From DASZHA01 sp049644325 (lineage in GTDB: Bacteria > Chloroflexota > Dormibacteria > DASZGP01), in NCBI GenBank assembly GCA_049644325.1, contig JBARRR010000044.1:1-22078 (forward strand): a stretch of 22,078 nucleotides of DNA, in the 5' to 3' direction. Below the pieces are notes generated by a model. It was given only the letters and a program-made list of their open reading frames with translations. It was not told the origin of the DNA and searched no databases. The position numbers and the translations under genes are program-made. This document shows, one piece after another, positions 21,147 to 22,078 of the stretch. Every line of letters starts with the position of its first letter. Within the stretch, counting starts at the first letter, position 1.

Positions 21147-21162
21147 CGGGGCCGCCGCCCCG
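21147..21162. terminator. Short GC hairpin between convergent genes
   Basis: CGGGGC (21147-21152), loop CGCC, GCCCCG (21157-21162) is a perfect 6-bp stem in the 31-bp gap between two convergent genes. It is symmetrical and so could serve both strands, but no U-tract is seen on either side. Confidence 0.35.
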
Positions 21163-21176
21163 CGGCCATGACGGCC

Positions 21177-22078
21177 TCAGACTGACGCCAGCTCGCGCTC
21201 CTGCGGACCCTTGCTGCGGCTCCCGCGCCCGGCGGCCTTGCGCAGCCGTTCGAAGGCCCGGGCCAGCCCCGCCGGCAGGATGTCGATGTCGGGGAGCAGG
21301 CTGGGGTCGGCGACGATGCCGAAGTGCAGGTTGTTGTCGTAGCTGAGGACGCAGATGATCAGCCCGGTGTTGGGCGTAAGGGGCAGGGTCGGGTAGACCT
21401 CGAGGAGGCGGGAACCGCCGGCGTACAGCGGCATCTGGACCCCGGGAACGTTGGAGATGACCAGGTTGACCAGCCGCTGGTTGCTCAGGCCGGCGCGGAT
21501 GGCGGCGCGCTGGACCGCGGCGGGGCTCAGCGAAGCGACGTCCATGAAGCGCCCTGCTGCGTCGGCCTGGCCGCCCTTGGCCTTGGACATCAGCTGCTTC
21601 ACCGCCCAGTAACGGCGCATCACGTCCATGGGGCCCACCGGTAGGTCGACGAAGGTGCCAATGATCCGGTTGCTGACGTCGAGCTGGCGCTCCAGCCGGC
21701 CCTCCAGCTTCATCCGCTCGGCGTCGGCGCGTACCGACATCGGCACCATCACCCGGTAGCTGACGCCGGTGGTGGTCTCGCCACGGTGCTCGAGGTAGGC
21801 GTGGAGGGCCTCGGCGGTGACCGCCAGGACGACGTCGTTGACCGTGCCGCCCAGGCGCTCCTTGATCAACTTGGCGCCGCCCAGGGGCAGCTGCACAGCC
21901 TCCACCCGCCGTCCCCGGCCCACTCGACGATTGAACGGGCTGGAGGGCGCCGGGCGCATCACCGACCCCAGGTCCCGGAGTGACAGCGCCGCGCCGAAGC
22001 CTGCCGCGGTGCCACGGGCGGCAACGGCGGCGACGTCGAACGCCATGGCACGCGGCGCCGCCAGCCGCCGCGCGGGCC
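21177..22078 (-). CDS. WS/DGAT acyltransferase, C-terminal part (5' partial)
   Basis: The minus-strand frame is open to the right edge, so about 300 C-terminal residues are visible and the N-terminus lies outside. The visible part matches the wax ester synthase/diacylglycerol acyltransferase family (C-terminal DUF1298 domain): LGGTVNDVVLAVTAEAL, VPMSVRADAE, NRIIGTFVDLPVG, VNLVISNVPGVQMPLYAGGS, YPTLPLTPNTGLIICVLSYD and FGIVADPSLLPD. The catalytic HHxxxDG motif is in the missing part. These enzymes make triacylglycerol or wax esters for carbon storage, or act on other alcohols. The ATG at 22046 is internal, since the upstream codons continue the family pattern. Confidence 0.9.
   Translation of the reverse strand, partial: PARRLAAPRAMAFDVAAVAARGTAAGFGAALSLRDLGSVMRPAPSSPFNRRVGRGRRVEAVQLPLGGAKLIKERLGGTVNDVVLAVTAEALHAYLEHRGETTTGVSYRVMVPMSVRADAERMKLEGRLERQLDVSNRIIGTFVDLPVGPMDVMRRYWAVKQLMSKAKGGQADAAGRFMDVASLSPAAVQRAAIRAGLSNQRLVNLVISNVPGVQMPLYAGGSRLLEVYPTLPLTPNTGLIICVLSYDNNLHFGIVADPSLLPDIDILPAGLARAFERLRKAAGRGSRSKGPQERELASV

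Noticed and set aside
1..22078. CRISPR arrays, insertion sequences, tRNA or rRNA genes
   Set aside because: No regularly spaced repeats, transposase-like ORF, terminal inverted repeats or recognisable tRNA/rRNA sequence were seen on reading both strands.

Overview
This is GC-rich DNA with tightly packed genes and strongly G/C-biased third codon positions. The mix of families (wax ester synthase/DGAT, cyclase-ATPase-TPR regulator, membrane GGDEF-EAL protein, Os1348/LigA-like small protein, DUF2231-Rieske) suggests a soil-type high-GC Terrabacteria lineage such as Dormibacterota, Chloroflexota or Actinomycetota. The window alone cannot separate these. Several genes lack a Shine-Dalgarno sequence and have a -10-like hexamer 7-9 nt before the start codon, which suggests frequent leaderless transcription.

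Layout. 1-1526: end of a circularly permuted ATP-grasp protein and a transglutaminase-like protein. 1527-1899: a gene-free interval with a near-consensus sigma70 promoter, a 163-nt rod-like RNA candidate resembling 6S RNA, and an operator/promoter region. 1900-3606: polytopic membrane protein A. 3685-4218 (minus): small Os1348/LigA-like protein. 4304-5740: NRAMP-type transporter. 5737-8791 (minus): DUF2231-Rieske protein, small membrane protein, membrane GGDEF-EAL protein. 8923-9534: LUD-domain protein. 9697-12521: membrane protein B, a paralogue of A, with a coupled alpha/beta hydrolase. 12625-13863: S11 peptidase. 13913-17248: cyclase-ATPase-TPR regulator. 17245-19118 (minus): DUF6247-like/RelE-like pair and an M28 peptidase. 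19222-19539: small membrane protein. 19604-21145: XRE regulator, nucleotidyltransferase and eIF2B-like protein in a coupled run. 21177-22078 (minus): C-terminal part of a WS/DGAT acyltransferase.

The most interesting system is the paralogous pair A/B. Each protein carries two copies of a D-x3-H-x5-D-x7-H motif just after TM1 and TM3 of the shared core. The motif resembles the D-x3-H-x12-H copper-ligand motif of PmoC/AmoC. Each also has a conserved extracytoplasmic beta-type domain before the last membrane segment. The two genes share an identical 10-bp promoter motif (ATGTAACATC), so they look co-regulated, and B is translationally coupled to an alpha/beta hydrolase. I infer an undescribed metal- or copper-dependent membrane enzyme or metal-handling system.

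Other points worth checking are the 6S-like RNA, the XRE-NTase-eIF2B cascade with two apparently non-canonical overlapping start codons, tandem GATATC palindromes before the XRE gene, and two convergent gene pairs that share a CTAG stop.
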